DNA from: Blasia pusilla
Taxonomy: Eukaryota > Marchantiophyta > Marchantiopsida > Blasiales
Direction of reading: 5' to 3'
NCBI GenBank assembly: GCA_050084515.1
Contig: CM114272.1
Location: forward strand, 1,550,001-1,614,000
DNA length: 64,000 nt
The translations under genes were made by a program, and so were the position numbers. Position 1 is the first letter of the stretch. Each line of letters starts with the position of its first letter. The notes under the pieces are model-generated. The model was not told where the DNA came from. It saw nothing but the letters and a program-made list of their open reading frames with translations, and searched no databases. Shown here one piece after another: positions 11,641 to 21,993 of the stretch.

Positions 11641-12934
11641 TCTATGCTCCAAATCATGTGGATAGTGTCTTGGGAGAATCCATGCCATACTCGTATTGTA
11701 TGGATTCACTTAGAATCTTATCCTATAAGCTTATTTATGCTCCAAAGTGATATAGTTAGGTGGGTTCTCTATAAGGGTAGTCTAAATGATAGAGTTTATA
11801 GCCTAGAGTACTCCACTCAATTAAAATTAATATTGATTAGCTTTCATTAGCCACCTTAACTATCATTTTAATTAATCATGGCATAAGTATAAGGTTACTT
11901 ATTTTTTAGCTCGTTATGAGTGGATACTAATAAATTAAGAATCATGCCCACTTATTTTTACTGTTTTAATTATAGTTATAATCCATACGGGACATACACT
12001 TGAAGATGGAAAGTCAACTCGATAAATCAATTTGCACAATTTACTTCATTCTTGAAAAATTACAAATTTGGAGAGATGGCTTTGAAGTTAGGGATGGTAA
12101 GTGAAGATTTAGATGCAATTAAGAAAAAGCTTATATTAGGTTTACCCCTTAATTATTTCAAAATAAACTAGTATAAATCTCGTGCCATGCAAGGATCAAA
12201 ATCACCCTATAAAAAGACTCCGTTTCTTTAGCTCAACTATGATAATTTAATTTCGCTCTTGCACGCGCCATTACCAAAACGTCTCACAAATCCTCAAAAT
12301 GAGTCTTGTCATTTGGAAAACTTCAAAATGATGCTTACTCTAGTTATTTACCACTAAGAGAGTTTCCAATGAATTAAAAACTTTCCAACTAAGATAATGT
12401 GAATCTTTCAACATAATGTTATAAATTTATAGACGTCATCTACAACTAAGTAGTAAATATTTTATATATAATTATACCACATGATATGGTATAGTTCTCA
12501 TGGTATTCATAGATAAATGTTTTCTTAACCAGCCTGAAAAAAGACTTAACTAGATTTTTTTGCATGGGATGCCCTAATAAAAATATAATAAATTTTATCA
12601 AAACTAATATTTTTTGTATATAATGTATAAATAGTCCAAATGAGGCCCTTGCTACCATTGAGTTACGAAAAGTCATGATTATGCCGAAGGATTTAGAATT
12701 AAGTACTTGAATTGTAGAAAAATATAAAGATTAGAACACTTAAAAATTCAGTAATTATCTAGGGAGCCAAAAATTAGCACTTGTGGGAGAAACAAAATCA
12801 TGAAGGAGATTGGTTTAAAAACCAATATAGATAACTTACTATAGACTCTCTTTAAACAATTTGAGTGGCCATTTAATTTTCCATATCCAAAGGGGGAAGC
12901 ATATAGTTTTCAACTTTTAGGGCCATATAGAAAC
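11641..12934. other. AT-rich segment up to the arm junction, no gene
   Basis: Pairs closely with 37,196-38,510 in arm B and more loosely with 61,200-62,400 in block C. Open frames (11,644-11,850 and 12,446-12,676) are short, AT-driven, and broken in other copies. It ends abruptly at about 12,933, where arm A jumps to sequence that in arm B lies 8.3 kb farther in. Confidence 0.65.
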
Positions 12935-12999
12935 CCAAGTGTCGTTTAGGGTCTTTTCAAAGGTTTTTGACAAGAATAAGTATCTTTAACTCATGCAAG

Positions 13000-13285
13000 A
13001 TCTACAAACCAGGTTCTATGATCTGATAGGCAAGTTAAATCTCAGCAGCGAGGTTACAAAGATTTGTAGGGAGGCTATGGGATTACTGGATCTGCAGATA
13101 CTGAATGTAAAGAGTCTCTAGTTCACAATGTAATATACTACATAAGCATTCGTCACAGCTTCAGTAAGAAATTCCGCTTGTGATAATGTTGACATCTTAC
13201 GTTATTTTGCAGGAGGCCAATATTGTGCAGAGACCACCTCAACCTCATGGATGCAACCTCATGGATGCCTGTGAAGAGGTGGGAA
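13000..13285 (+). pseudogene. Gene Z exon remnants, arm A (truncated gene)
   Basis: A 107-base exon-like block at 13,000-13,106 is flanked by tgcaag upstream and gtaaag downstream. It reads DLQTRFYDLIGKLNLSSEV, then continues through TKICREA. A second exon-like block starts after the acceptor tttgcag at 13,212 and may end near 13,280 before gtggga. The arm B counterpart (28,698-28,804, minus strand) has an exon of the same length and reading. The upstream part of the gene is absent here because the 8.3 kb arm difference cuts in at 12,933-12,935. The peptide looks helical; I do not recognise the family. Confidence 0.4.
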
Positions 13286-14098
13286 GAAAGAGTGATCAAA
13301 GGATAGCACCAGATTTTAGACTCATTGGTTATTCGAGCTACAGAATGTGGGTTGAATAGAAAATTGGACTTGTAGTTATCTGGAAGGAAGTGGACTAGCC
13401 ACGACATTGTCAAAACATCAAAATTTGATTGCCGTGCATTCATCATGGCGAATGCTGCTCAGCTCATTCAGACGTATGTTTATAGCCACACTTAGATAGC
13501 CGCAGCTGAATAGCTACATAATTCAGATATTATCAACATAGCATAACTAGTCTAGAGCAGCTAAGGTGAGCTTACTGAAGAAAGAAAAGTGAAGGTTCCT
13601 CTAGAATTCTCTCGCATCACATCATCTGCGCTAATCAGCTCGTTTAGGGGCAAACAGGTTTCTCCACCTACATCATGATGAAAATCTGAGTACCTTGATT
13701 ATTTTGAAGCACACCACATTTGAGTAGGAACTCTACCAAAATATGACGACCAACTTTGGAGGCCGAAAATAGATAGTGTCACCATGGTGCAATATTACAA
13801 TAGCTTCAATTAATCACAAGTTTAGGAATCAAAAGTCCGGATTGTTGCGTATACTCTAGTCTTTCATCGAAAGGCCTTAAAATCTCAAAGTTACATCTAA
13901 TTGCATCTGCGTTCATAGGAGCAAAGAATCGCTCAGAGATTAACCAATTGCAGCAGGATTGAGAAAATCCAGTATATTATAGGCTGATGAAATGAGCCGA
14001 GCCAGTCCCTCAATTCAAAACAAGTAGACGTTCAGCAAAAGACGTTCTAGCACCAACCGTCTGAGTACCTGCAGATTGCAGAGCGTCGAGCGTCTTGG
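13286..14098. other. Inner arm A before the retrotransposon, no gene
   Basis: Pairs at roughly 85-90% identity with 27,640-28,610 in arm B. Arm B has about 100 extra bases around 28,470-28,560. The pairing stops sharply at about 14,098 (after cgtcttggtc), where the retrotransposon begins. Minus-strand frames at 13,153-13,446 and 14,010-14,463 are not preserved in the partner arm. Confidence 0.6.
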
Positions 14099-14872
14099 TC
14101 GACGGCCCCCCCCCCGCATTTAGGGCCCAAGGGGCCCGCATAGGGCCGCGGGCCAAGTTTCCCCCCCTCCAACGTGGTAGGACGGAGCATGGTCGGTCGG
14201 TGTGCAGTTGTAGCGAACGTGGTAGGACGGACAAGGTCGGTCCGGCGAACGCGGTTGCGCATGGGGAACGTGATGGCAGGGAGGATGTCGACGGGCGTGA
14301 TAGTTGGACAGCGGGCGTGACATGATGTTTTGGGGCGTGATAGGGCATTGCGAGAGTTGACGATGGAGGGGCAGTGTGCATGATGCCGACGGGTTGTCCG
14401 AATCTGTTGACGGGGAGATCGACGTGTTGGTCGAGGAGAGTGTTGTGTTGCGGAGATTGTCATATCATGTGGAGGAGTGCATGTTGACGGTGCAGGAGGT
14501 TGGAGGGCGTGATCAGGTTACCTATTCGAGTCCCTTTTCCCGCACTTGTCGTGTGTGATTGAGAGTGCTGGGTATCGGGTAGTAGCTGGTGCTAGATGGG
14601 TGCAGTGATGGTGACGAGTGTAGATTCTTTTCATGTGTAGCATGTTGGTGGATATACGGCGGTTGCCGAGTAGGGGTCGTGTGTATGACCCGAGAGAGTG
14701 TCGCTAGGTTAGGTGACTCAGTTGGGAGGCTCATGGTGAGCCCGAGTGTTGAGCGTGCGTGAGGCCGGGTATGTCATCACGGGATTGATGTTAGCATAGG
14801 TGAGCTAGTGAGGCGTGTGGGAGACTCTCACTGAGTCTGAGTGCTTGAGCGAGTGAGATAGGGTTTGTCATC
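14099..14872 (+). other. Retrotransposon 5' leader, LTR not demonstrable
   Basis: Begins with a run of C residues and several GGGCCC-type words (14,107-14,155), followed by repeated aacgtggtaggacgg words at about 14,170 and 14,217. It then becomes G/T-rich up to the first gag ATG at 14,873. It corresponds in position to an LTR remnant plus untranslated leader. No counterpart is found at the 3' end, so it cannot be called an LTR. Confidence 0.5.
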
Positions 14873-16141
14873 ATGGCGTTCTTCCAGGGTTCGGAAGAAC
14901 GGGGTAGTGTAAGCAGTAGTAGTGGTGTAACACGGAGTGGAGTGAGATACCAAGGGGTTACGAGTGAGGAGCTCCCTCGACATCGATCCGTGGGTGGATC
15001 GTCATCACTGGACATTGGGTCTGGTGACGAGATCATAGACAGAGACAGTAGTACTTGGCAGGAGATGGACGACATGGGCCATCGGGGCATGCGTCGTTTC
15101 TCGGGTGCAGTGGGCACCATCGACTTAGATGATTTTATCCAAGAGTTTGACACATGGTGCGACTTCCAGGAGATACGGACCCCGACACGGTTCAACCCTT
15201 TCATGGCATGGAACGGGTTGTTCTAGCACTTGGAGGGTCCTTCGATGGATGACTTCATGGAATTTCGATCACTATATTCAGTAGAGATCGATGCCCGGAG
15301 GATGAATTGGGCTCCAAGGTATGTGTCCACTAGTGGTCGCAAAGCATATGATGGGATTTTGAGAGGAGAGAGACCCACACCATCAGGCTGGAGACTAGAT
15401 GGAGAGGAGGGCAGTGAGATAGGCGATGTGGCAGAGACCTCTGGTGGTAGAGGGCCACCCAGCTTCAGCCCCACAGTGGAGTTCTTCTGACAGTTGGGGA
15501 AGAGCTACCAGGGCGTACACACTAGACAAGCTGAAGAGTCTACAGGATTTTCAGCGACGATCGGGTGAGAGTCTGAGAGAGGCATTCACACGCATGAGGA
15601 TCATTGCTACGTTTGGAGTGACTGAGGCGCAGTCAGTCTAGTATTGGTACGGGGTTCTGGATCGAGAACTACGGAGGAGAGTCCGAGATGCGGTGCTGAT
15701 TCACACAGCGAAGCCCACATTTAAGGTGGTCTTTGAGTTGTTTGAGCGTATTGAGCTCAACATGAGTGAGAAGCAGGTAGTGACCGCTGGATTTTCTCGA
15801 GAGTCGACGGGTCCACGAGCGACGGTGACCCCACAGTGCCAACAGAGCACCGAGTACCACGGGAGCGGGCAGTGTGCCTAGAGAGCAGGGCGGTACCGTG
15901 AGCGTATGAGGCAACGACCGCACCTACATATGTTGCCCAGCAGGACCGATGTGGTCTTGTTGGGCGTGTGGAGGGGCCCATATAGCAGAGCGCCCACAAG
16001 CATGGGAGAGACCACCAGCGCCTCCGACGCTCAAGACCCTGAGAGGATGGCCCCACCACAAACACAGTGTGACCATTGCCCCAGATATGGTCACACTAGG
16101 GATAGATGTTTTGACCTTCACCGAGGGGCACGCGTCTAGAT
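14873..16141 (+). pseudogene. gag: Retrotransposon gag (capsid and nucleocapsid), broken
   Basis: Gag packages element RNA into cytoplasmic particles. The start is the ATG at 14,873, followed by a Ser-rich N-terminus. The capsid-like part is spread over three frames, with the typical block LKSLQDFQRRSGESLREAF near 15,530-15,590 and a following helical block (YWYGVLDRELRRRVRDA) near 15,642-15,700. Nucleocapsid: a CCHC zinc knuckle CDHCPRYGHTRDRC at 16,068-16,109, preceded by a damaged CWACGGAH motif near 15,960. In-frame stops: TAG at 15,224, TGA at 15,488, TAG at 15,639 and TAG near 15,879, plus frameshifts. After the knuckle the reading becomes Arg/Gly-rich. Confidence 0.75.
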
Positions 16142-16904
16142 GTAGGCCGAGGGCGTGGGGCGGTTGTCTGGAGGAGGTCGGGAGTTCTTCTGGGCGTGGT
16201 GGTAGAGGACCACCACCAGCCAAAGGAGATGGAGCAGAGCACGAGAGCCGGCACTTCTCTCATCGATCGGTTGGAGTAGAGGATTCTTTGCCATGACGAT
16301 GATGCGGCTTAGGAAGGCATGGAGCGTGAGCGCTAGTGTGACTCCAACTTCTACCTCTTACCCCGACCGGTGAGGATCTCTCATGTATGGGATTTATGTG
16401 TAGTGCAGCCTTGGTTGAGGCAAATTTGCAGTGGTGACTCGGGTCTTTGCGAGGAGGTGGAGGTGGAGTTGAGATTGACCCACCAGAGGGGACCGATGGG
16501 CGGCAGGCCAGGGTTCCACAGTCGTTCACATTGTCGGAGGCACTACACACACCATCAATGGTGCCTCGACGACCAGCGGTGTCTACGGTTCAGGCACCTA
16601 CGTCGACGTCACAAGGAGTTGGAGTGACAACTCCTATGCCGGCTCAAGTGGAGTCACTGTCGACCATAGTGCTGGAGGTGGCCACTAGAGTAAGTCAGAC
16701 TCCGCTATTTTCCGCCATAGAGTTGGCGACGTTGGGAGTTGGACCAGCTGAGGTGTTCTGGTTGGCCGCCACGTTCTGTGAGCGTGGAGAGATGACTGCT
16801 TCTTGTTCAGAGGTAGTTGAGGAGTGAGTTTTAGGCCGGGTGTGCCGTTTTTACAACTCTTTATTTTTACATCTTTCAGAGGTAGTTGAGGAGTTGGTGG
16901 ACTT
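16142..16904 (+). pseudogene. Gag-pol linker of the retrotransposon
   Basis: Low-complexity reading rich in Gly, Arg, Thr, Ser and Pro (for example 16,447-16,827), with frameshifts and no catalytic motif. It joins nucleocapsid to protease. An octet-like word around cagaggtagttgaggag is repeated near 16,806 and 16,878, suggesting a short internal duplication of about 72 bases. Confidence 0.4.
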
Positions 16905-17523
16905 TCCCTCAGAGCCGGTGCTTGGGACGTTCCCCACAGAGTCATGGCATACGGCGGCACCGAAGTTGGCAGATATGCCAGCTCGACCGGCCATAGAGCG
17001 AGTAGTGGTGACACCTGGAGTAGTGTTCTTTGGATAACCGAAAGTGGAGTATTTTGCTTGGTTAGTTCGACGGGACGATATACCCCAAGCACGCCCTATT
17101 TGATTTGGGGCGCAACCCTTGATGTTAGGGAAGCGGCTTGTTTAGCGTTGGGGTTATGGAAGGCCGACATTGAGCCTTGTCCCTTCAGATCTGAGACCTC
17201 GATTGGGCGTATCACCCACTCGATATATGACTCGACAGAGATTGTTGTCGAATCCAGCCAGAGCATGCGACGGATAGTGCTATGGTGCGCACATGTGCGA
17301 TTACGACACCAGCTGAGTCGTACGATAGGTTGGTGGGGAGTATAGTATTATATCCCCTAGGATTCATCCTTGACTTTTGGGAGGAGACCGTTGCTTATCG
17401 GCCAGGATGGCGGTCAGGTGACGGCCGGATGAGTCAGTTACCCATGCAGTTTGCGGGACGAGGTGGTCGATTACGAGGCGAGTCTGTGACCACGTTGGCA
17501 GCTTTCACAGGTAGTGTTAGCTA
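16905..17523 (+). pseudogene. Retrotransposon aspartic protease region, broken
   Basis: Retropepsins cleave Gag-Pol. Around 17,090-17,125 the DNA reads D-L-G followed, after a one-base shift, by AQPLMLGKRL; the family has D-S/T-G there, so the active-site triad is altered. Downstream, in shifting frames, come GLWKADIEPCPF (near 17,150), a block ending TPAESYDRLVGSIVLYPLGF (17,310-17,365), and YRPGWRSGDGR (17,397-17,429). The last two resemble conserved stretches that I associate with this plant element family between protease and methyltransferase. Several frameshifts (near 17,100, 17,290 and 17,340) inactivate it. Confidence 0.55.
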
Positions 17524-17599
17524 GCCAAGAGAGTTTTTGGAGGGGAATGCACATGCGGAGGATGTCCCAGTAGCGGATAGTCCCACGGAGAGATAGGCC

Positions 17600-18976
17600 A
17601 TGGCGGGTGTCTCTTCCCATGTTGGCAAGGCCTCTTCACCATTGTGGGGTACGACTCGAGAGCTACAGAGGAGTGCCGACGACCTCGTGAGGCAGGCGTG
17701 GAGTCATGTTTTTATCCCAGACCAGCGAGAGTCACGTGGCAATCGGGCTCTTGGAATGGAGACGATGACCCCACTAGATACCACACTTGTTGTGTGGCAG
17801 TGCCCAGAGGAGGGTGTTAGGGTGTTAGATCTCTTCGGAAGGATTAGCACCGGATTGGCTGCACTATTGCAAGCGGGCATACGGGTGCATCAGTACCTTT
17901 ATGTGGAGAGAGATGAGAACGCGCGGCGAGTATCATTACGTCAGGTGGCGAGATTGGTCCAGAGGTATCCTGAGTTGTTGCCGGTATCTACAGTATGGGG
18001 ATATTAGCATACGCTACCCACCGACATCTCTTTGGTGGGGGCGTAGGATCTGGATAGAGTTGGCACCATTCATTTGGTGATTGCTAGATGGCCATGTCAG
18101 GGTCATTCATCAGCTGGCCTAGGATTTGGATAGCAAGATCCGAGGTCAGGGATGTTTTGGGAGATGCTGCGAGTAGTACGACACTTGCAGGAGAGTCAGA
18201 TATGTTCTCCAGCGTACATTTTGGAGAACGTGCCATTGTTGGGAGACACTCGTGCACGTGTGATGACGAGTGTACATCGGTGAGTCTGGTTGGGACTCTT
18301 TGTGTTGTTAGATCTGGCGAGAGTTGGGTCACGTGCCCATCGTCCATGACGTGGTGGGCGAACTGATACCATCACAGTCTTGAGTCGAGCATCTGGTGGA
18401 GTCTAGAGAGCACCACATCTCACAGTGGATGCTATTTTGGGCTCAGGGCGTCGATCTCAGGTAATGACACGGGATGATAGACCACCGTTGGCCATGGCCA
18501 ATAGGGTGGGGGAGTTGAGGGCAGCCTTACCTACGTTGGTGAGCTTCCCAGCATCCCATGCCTTTCGTCATAGAGGGCCAGGCATGATTTGGGATGAGGT
18601 GACCGGAATATTGGAGGAGCCTACAGCAGATGAGCGCAAGCGCGCCATGGGGTTCACTACCGGTACTACGGCGGTGCCATGGATGATTGAGGCATCACGG
18701 AGACAGGTGTTGGGGCAGGCAATGGACCTCAACTATCTCACATGGATAGTCAGTTTAGGTATGGCTGAGCAGAGACGGATGCGAGTGTCATCTATTCCGT
18801 CACGTCCACGAGTTGGACCATTGCCTACAAGGTCTGTACATGCATTGGTTGGGGGCAAGACGAGGAGAGATATGCACCCATGGACTTCCTGGGACGTCGT
18901 TCGAGCAGAGAGTGCGAAGGCGGCTAGAGTAGCACATGTTCATTTTTCGGATGTGGAGCATGGTGTAGGAGGTTAG
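17600..18976 (+). pseudogene. Retrotransposon-encoded C5-cytosine DNA methyltransferase, broken
   Basis: C5-methyltransferases transfer a methyl group from S-adenosylmethionine to cytosine. The motifs run in canonical order. Motif I, VLDLFGRISTG (cofactor binding), is at 17,822-17,854. Motif IV, WPCQG with the catalytic Cys, is at 18,089-18,103. Next come a DPRSG block near 18,140 and motif VI, ENV, at 18,224-18,232. A GSRAHRP block (motif VIII-like) is near 18,325-18,347. Near the C-terminus are ERKRAMGF and RRQVLGQAMDLN (motif X-like; 18,698-18,733). Motifs I, IV, VI and the C-terminal block share one frame; the breaks are in-frame stops (TAG at 18,005, a TAG near 18,130, TGA near 18,278) and a local shift near 18,348. 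Motif order places it with the DNMT/DCM superfamily, not the rearranged DRM type. It lies between protease and reverse transcriptase, so it would have been made as part of the polyprotein. Confidence 0.85.
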
Positions 18977-19060
18977 AGTGGAGTGGCTATTGCAGAGATG
19001 GCTAGGATTGCTACATAGCAACCAAAGCCGGAGGTTGCGTCCTCTCCGAGTGAGGTCACG

Positions 19061-19933
19061 ATGGAGACTTGGGAGCATGTGATAGGTCTCAAGTTGATAG
19101 GAGGAGAGCGACGGCGAGTTTATAGGTTTCTTAGAGGGCATGTCAGTTGTTTTGCCTTCAGGATGAGAGACTTGGGTACGCTGAAGGATCCCGGGATACG
19201 GATTGAGTTGGCTAGTGATACAACGATCTTTCGTCGACCCTACAGGTATTCTGATATGGAACGAGCCTTGATTCAGAGCAGGAGTCAAGACTTATTGGAG
19301 GCAGGACTTGTGGAGTTATCACATGGGGAGTATGCATTTGCCACAGTCATGCCGACGAAGAAGGATATGTATGGCAATTGGACAGATAGGCGGAGATTAC
19401 CGTCTTATCAACCGAGAGACGAGGTCAGATCGATACGCCATGCCTACTCCTGAGGAGATCTTTGATGCGGTAGGGCATGCAAAGATCTTCAGTACTTTAG
19501 ATCTCCGTGTTGGCTATCATCAGCTTCCTATCAGGTTGGAGGGCGAGGAGAAGACAACGTGCAGGGGATAGATCGGTTCGGGAGAGATTGCTTGTATCAG
19601 TGGCGGTTCTTACCATTTGGATTGAAGAACGCACCTGCGGAGTTTCAGAGAGTGATGGATAGGATTCTGGCTGGCTTGGATTTTGTACGATGTTACATAG
19701 ATGATATTCTTATCTTCACTTCCATGGTTGAGGAGCATGAGCGACACTTGGAGGAGGTGTTTCGGCGATTGCAGTTACATGGAATGAAGTTACATCCAGG
19801 CAAGTGCAGATTCTTTCAGGAGCAGATTGAGTACTTGGGACACACCATATACCCGAGTGGGTTAGGCGTTCAGCAGACCAAGATAGAGGCTATTGCGCAG
19901 ATTCCACGCCCTATAGATGTGAGTCGAGTCTGA
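19061..19933 (+). pseudogene. Retrotransposon reverse transcriptase, broken
   Basis: Copies element RNA into DNA. Fingers and palm are spread over three frames: PYRYSDMERALI and LVELSHGEYAFATVM (19,240-19,350); FSTLDLRVGYHQLPI, with the first catalytic Asp, near 19,490-19,535; then FLPFGLKNAPAEFQRVMD and the catalytic box YIDD at 19,694-19,705. The connection LGHTIYPSGLGV follows near 19,838-19,873. Breaks: frameshifts near 19,390 and 19,558 and a TGA at 19,931, just before AFLGLANFYRRY. The sequence is typical of plant Ty3/gypsy pol. Confidence 0.9.
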
Positions 19934-20854
19934 GCATTTCTTGGACTGGCAAACTTCTATCGACGGTATGTCAAGGGTTTTAGTGCGATCGCAAAGTCTT
20001 TGATCTTGTTGATGAGACTTGATCAGGTTTGGTTGTGGGGATATGATCAGGAGCGAGCATTTCAGGAGCTCAAGGATAAGTTGACGTCCTCACCCATTTT
20101 ACAGAGACCGGTTAGGGGTCGCCCATTCCAGTTACATACGGATTGGAGCATGTTGGGTCTAGGAGCAGTGCTTACTCAGAGGGATGACGAGGAGAGGGAG
20201 TTCGTTGTGGCTTACGCGAGCCGATCAAACAACATTGCAGAGGTGAACTACAGCTCCTACGAGGGAGAGTGCTTGGCTGCAGTGTGGGCCGTGGTACATT
20301 TTAGATGCTATTTATTCGGCAACCCTTTCACACTTATCACTGATCATCAGCCGTTAAGGTGGTTGATGGAGTCCGACAAGCTTACGGGCAAGCTTGCCAG
20401 GTGGGCTTTATTACTACAGGAGTATGAGTTTGAGGTGGTTCATAGGCCAGGTCGGCTGAACCAGGATGCGGATGGGTTGAGTCGTAACCCATGTCCGAGT
20501 CAGAGAGACGACATAGGAGCTCGATGGCACGGAGAGAGTGATGAGGAGATCGTGCCCGGTTGGCATGCATCTGCCTATCTTTGTTGGTTGACTATGGCAG
20601 GTCAGCCTCAGGTGATGACTCCACTGGTGGGGTTGGATGATGAGTCTTTGGATCCGGAGGTTAGTGAGGAGGCGACAAGTGGTTGTGATATCCCTGACGA
20701 CGTGGAGGTTGTGGAGGTTGTGGAGTTCTTGCGCAATGGCATCATTGCGAGTACAGTGAGTGCTAGGGAGCGGGATCGGATCCTACAGAGAGCCAAGAGG
20801 TTCAGGTGGGAGGGGACTCACATTTTGCGGGTATGGGGAGATGGTAGGATATGA
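19934..20854 (+). pseudogene. Retrotransposon RNase H domain
   Basis: Degrades the RNA strand during reverse transcription. The connecting FLGLANFYRRYVKGF is at 19,937-19,981. Within the open frame starting at 20,000, catalytic-type residues are Asp48 (HTDWS), Glu90 (EGECLA), Asp115 (ITDHQ) and Asp158 (QDADGLSR), the expected D-E-D-D series. The best preserved stretch is 20,000-20,854 without an internal stop. It ends at TGA 20,852, directly followed in the same frame by the integrase, so this stop is probably a point mutation. Confidence 0.88.
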
Positions 20855-21466
20855 GTGGTACCTCATCCTTCCCAGCGAGCACGTGTAGTGCGACATGCCG
20901 ATGAGGAGTTGGGACATTTTGGAGTAAAGCGTACTTATAGCTTACTCCAGGTTCAGTATTGGTGGCGCGGCATGCATACTGGGGTACATCAGTTTGTGGT
21001 CAGATGTATGGTATGTGATAGAGTGCGAGCATCCTTCAATGCTCCCACTCCGGAGTTACATCCTTTGCTGATTATGGGTTTAGGTTATCGGTGGAGTTTA
21101 GACTTTGCGGGACCTTTGCCATTGACGGGACGTCATCATAGGTACGTGTTGGTCATGGTGGAGCATTTCTCCAAGTGGATAGAGTTGGTGGCACTACCAG
21201 ACAAGGCGAACGAGGGAACAGCTTATGCATTTCTAGATCGTGTGCTTAGTCACTTTGGTGCACCGGCAGAGGTGTTGATTGACCAGGGTATTGAGTTCAG
21301 GGGAGAGTTTGAGGCCTTGTGTGATCAGGCGCTAATAGATCACCGCACCACGTCCAGAGATCATCCTGAGGCGGATGGGTTGGCGGAGAGAGTGATACAG
21401 ACGGTGAAGAGAGGATTGCGCAAGTATGGCTTTGTAGCGGGGCGATTGAGGGAGTGGGACCTCTGA
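20855..21466 (+). pseudogene. Retrotransposon integrase, HHCC zinc domain and DDE core
   Basis: Inserts element DNA into the genome. Counting from 20,855: His14, His21, Cys51 and Cys54 form the HHCC zinc site (ADEELGHFG ... CMVC). The catalytic triad is Asp83 (SLDFAG), Asp143 (IDQGIEF) and Glu178 (LAERVIQT); the 35-residue gap between the last two is the standard DD35E spacing. All key residues are present. The frame ends at TGA 21,464. From 21,467 to 21,660 the reading continues only in broken pieces. Confidence 0.9.
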
Positions 21467-21660
21467 TTTGCCATGGTTGGCTATGGATTATCGCTTTAGT
21501 CGGCAAGCATCCTTGGCGTCATTTTCACGTACTTTTTGCTCTTTGGGAGAGAGCCAGATTTACTGCAGCGATTTGATGTGACATGGCGGAGGTGTTAGAT
21601 CTTGATGATCGGATGTGTGGGTACAAGCATGTTCTCGAGGGCAGAAGTTTTTAGAGAGTT

Positions 21661-21993
21661 ATGCCTATGGCCTTTGAGAACTTAGCTATTGCCCAACATA
21701 GAGATACATTGAGGTACGTGACCATTCGTGGAGGAGGTTATCGTCTAGGGATTAGGAGGTTTCATCCTGGAGATTACGTGTATTTACAGCAGGCGGCACC
21801 CACGACGCTAGATGTCACTGTAGGGCGCACGATCCTACGTGTGCGAGAGGTATTACCGACCGGAGTCCTCATGTTAGAGGGACAGGATGGTATGGTTTGG
21901 AAGGATCATGTGCGCAATTGTGCGCCATGTCATCTTCCGAACGTAGATGGGACGGTGGATCCGAGCTTGGCAGTGGTACGTGCAGGCTTGAGG
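21661..21993 (+). pseudogene. Integrase C-terminal region (SH3-like fold likely)
   Basis: Open frame that begins with MPMAFENLAIAQHRD and contains RRFHPGDYVYLQQ, the usual position of the small beta-barrel after the gypsy integrase core. It then has a hydrophobic beta-like stretch (TILRVREVLPTGVLMLEG) and leads without interruption into the PHD finger. No chromodomain is seen; the PHD finger takes its position. Confidence 0.6.

Noticed and set aside
14010-14463. Minus-strand frames of 123 and 138 codons at the retroelement left edge
   Set aside because: Pro/Arg/His-rich readings of GC-rich DNA that overlap the arm-element joint; not biologically continuous.
19061-19933. Reverse transcriptase of a pararetrovirus integrated in the genome
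   Set aside because: Integrase with HHCC and DD35E follows RNase H, and there is no movement protein or virus-type coat protein, so it is a gypsy retrotransposon.
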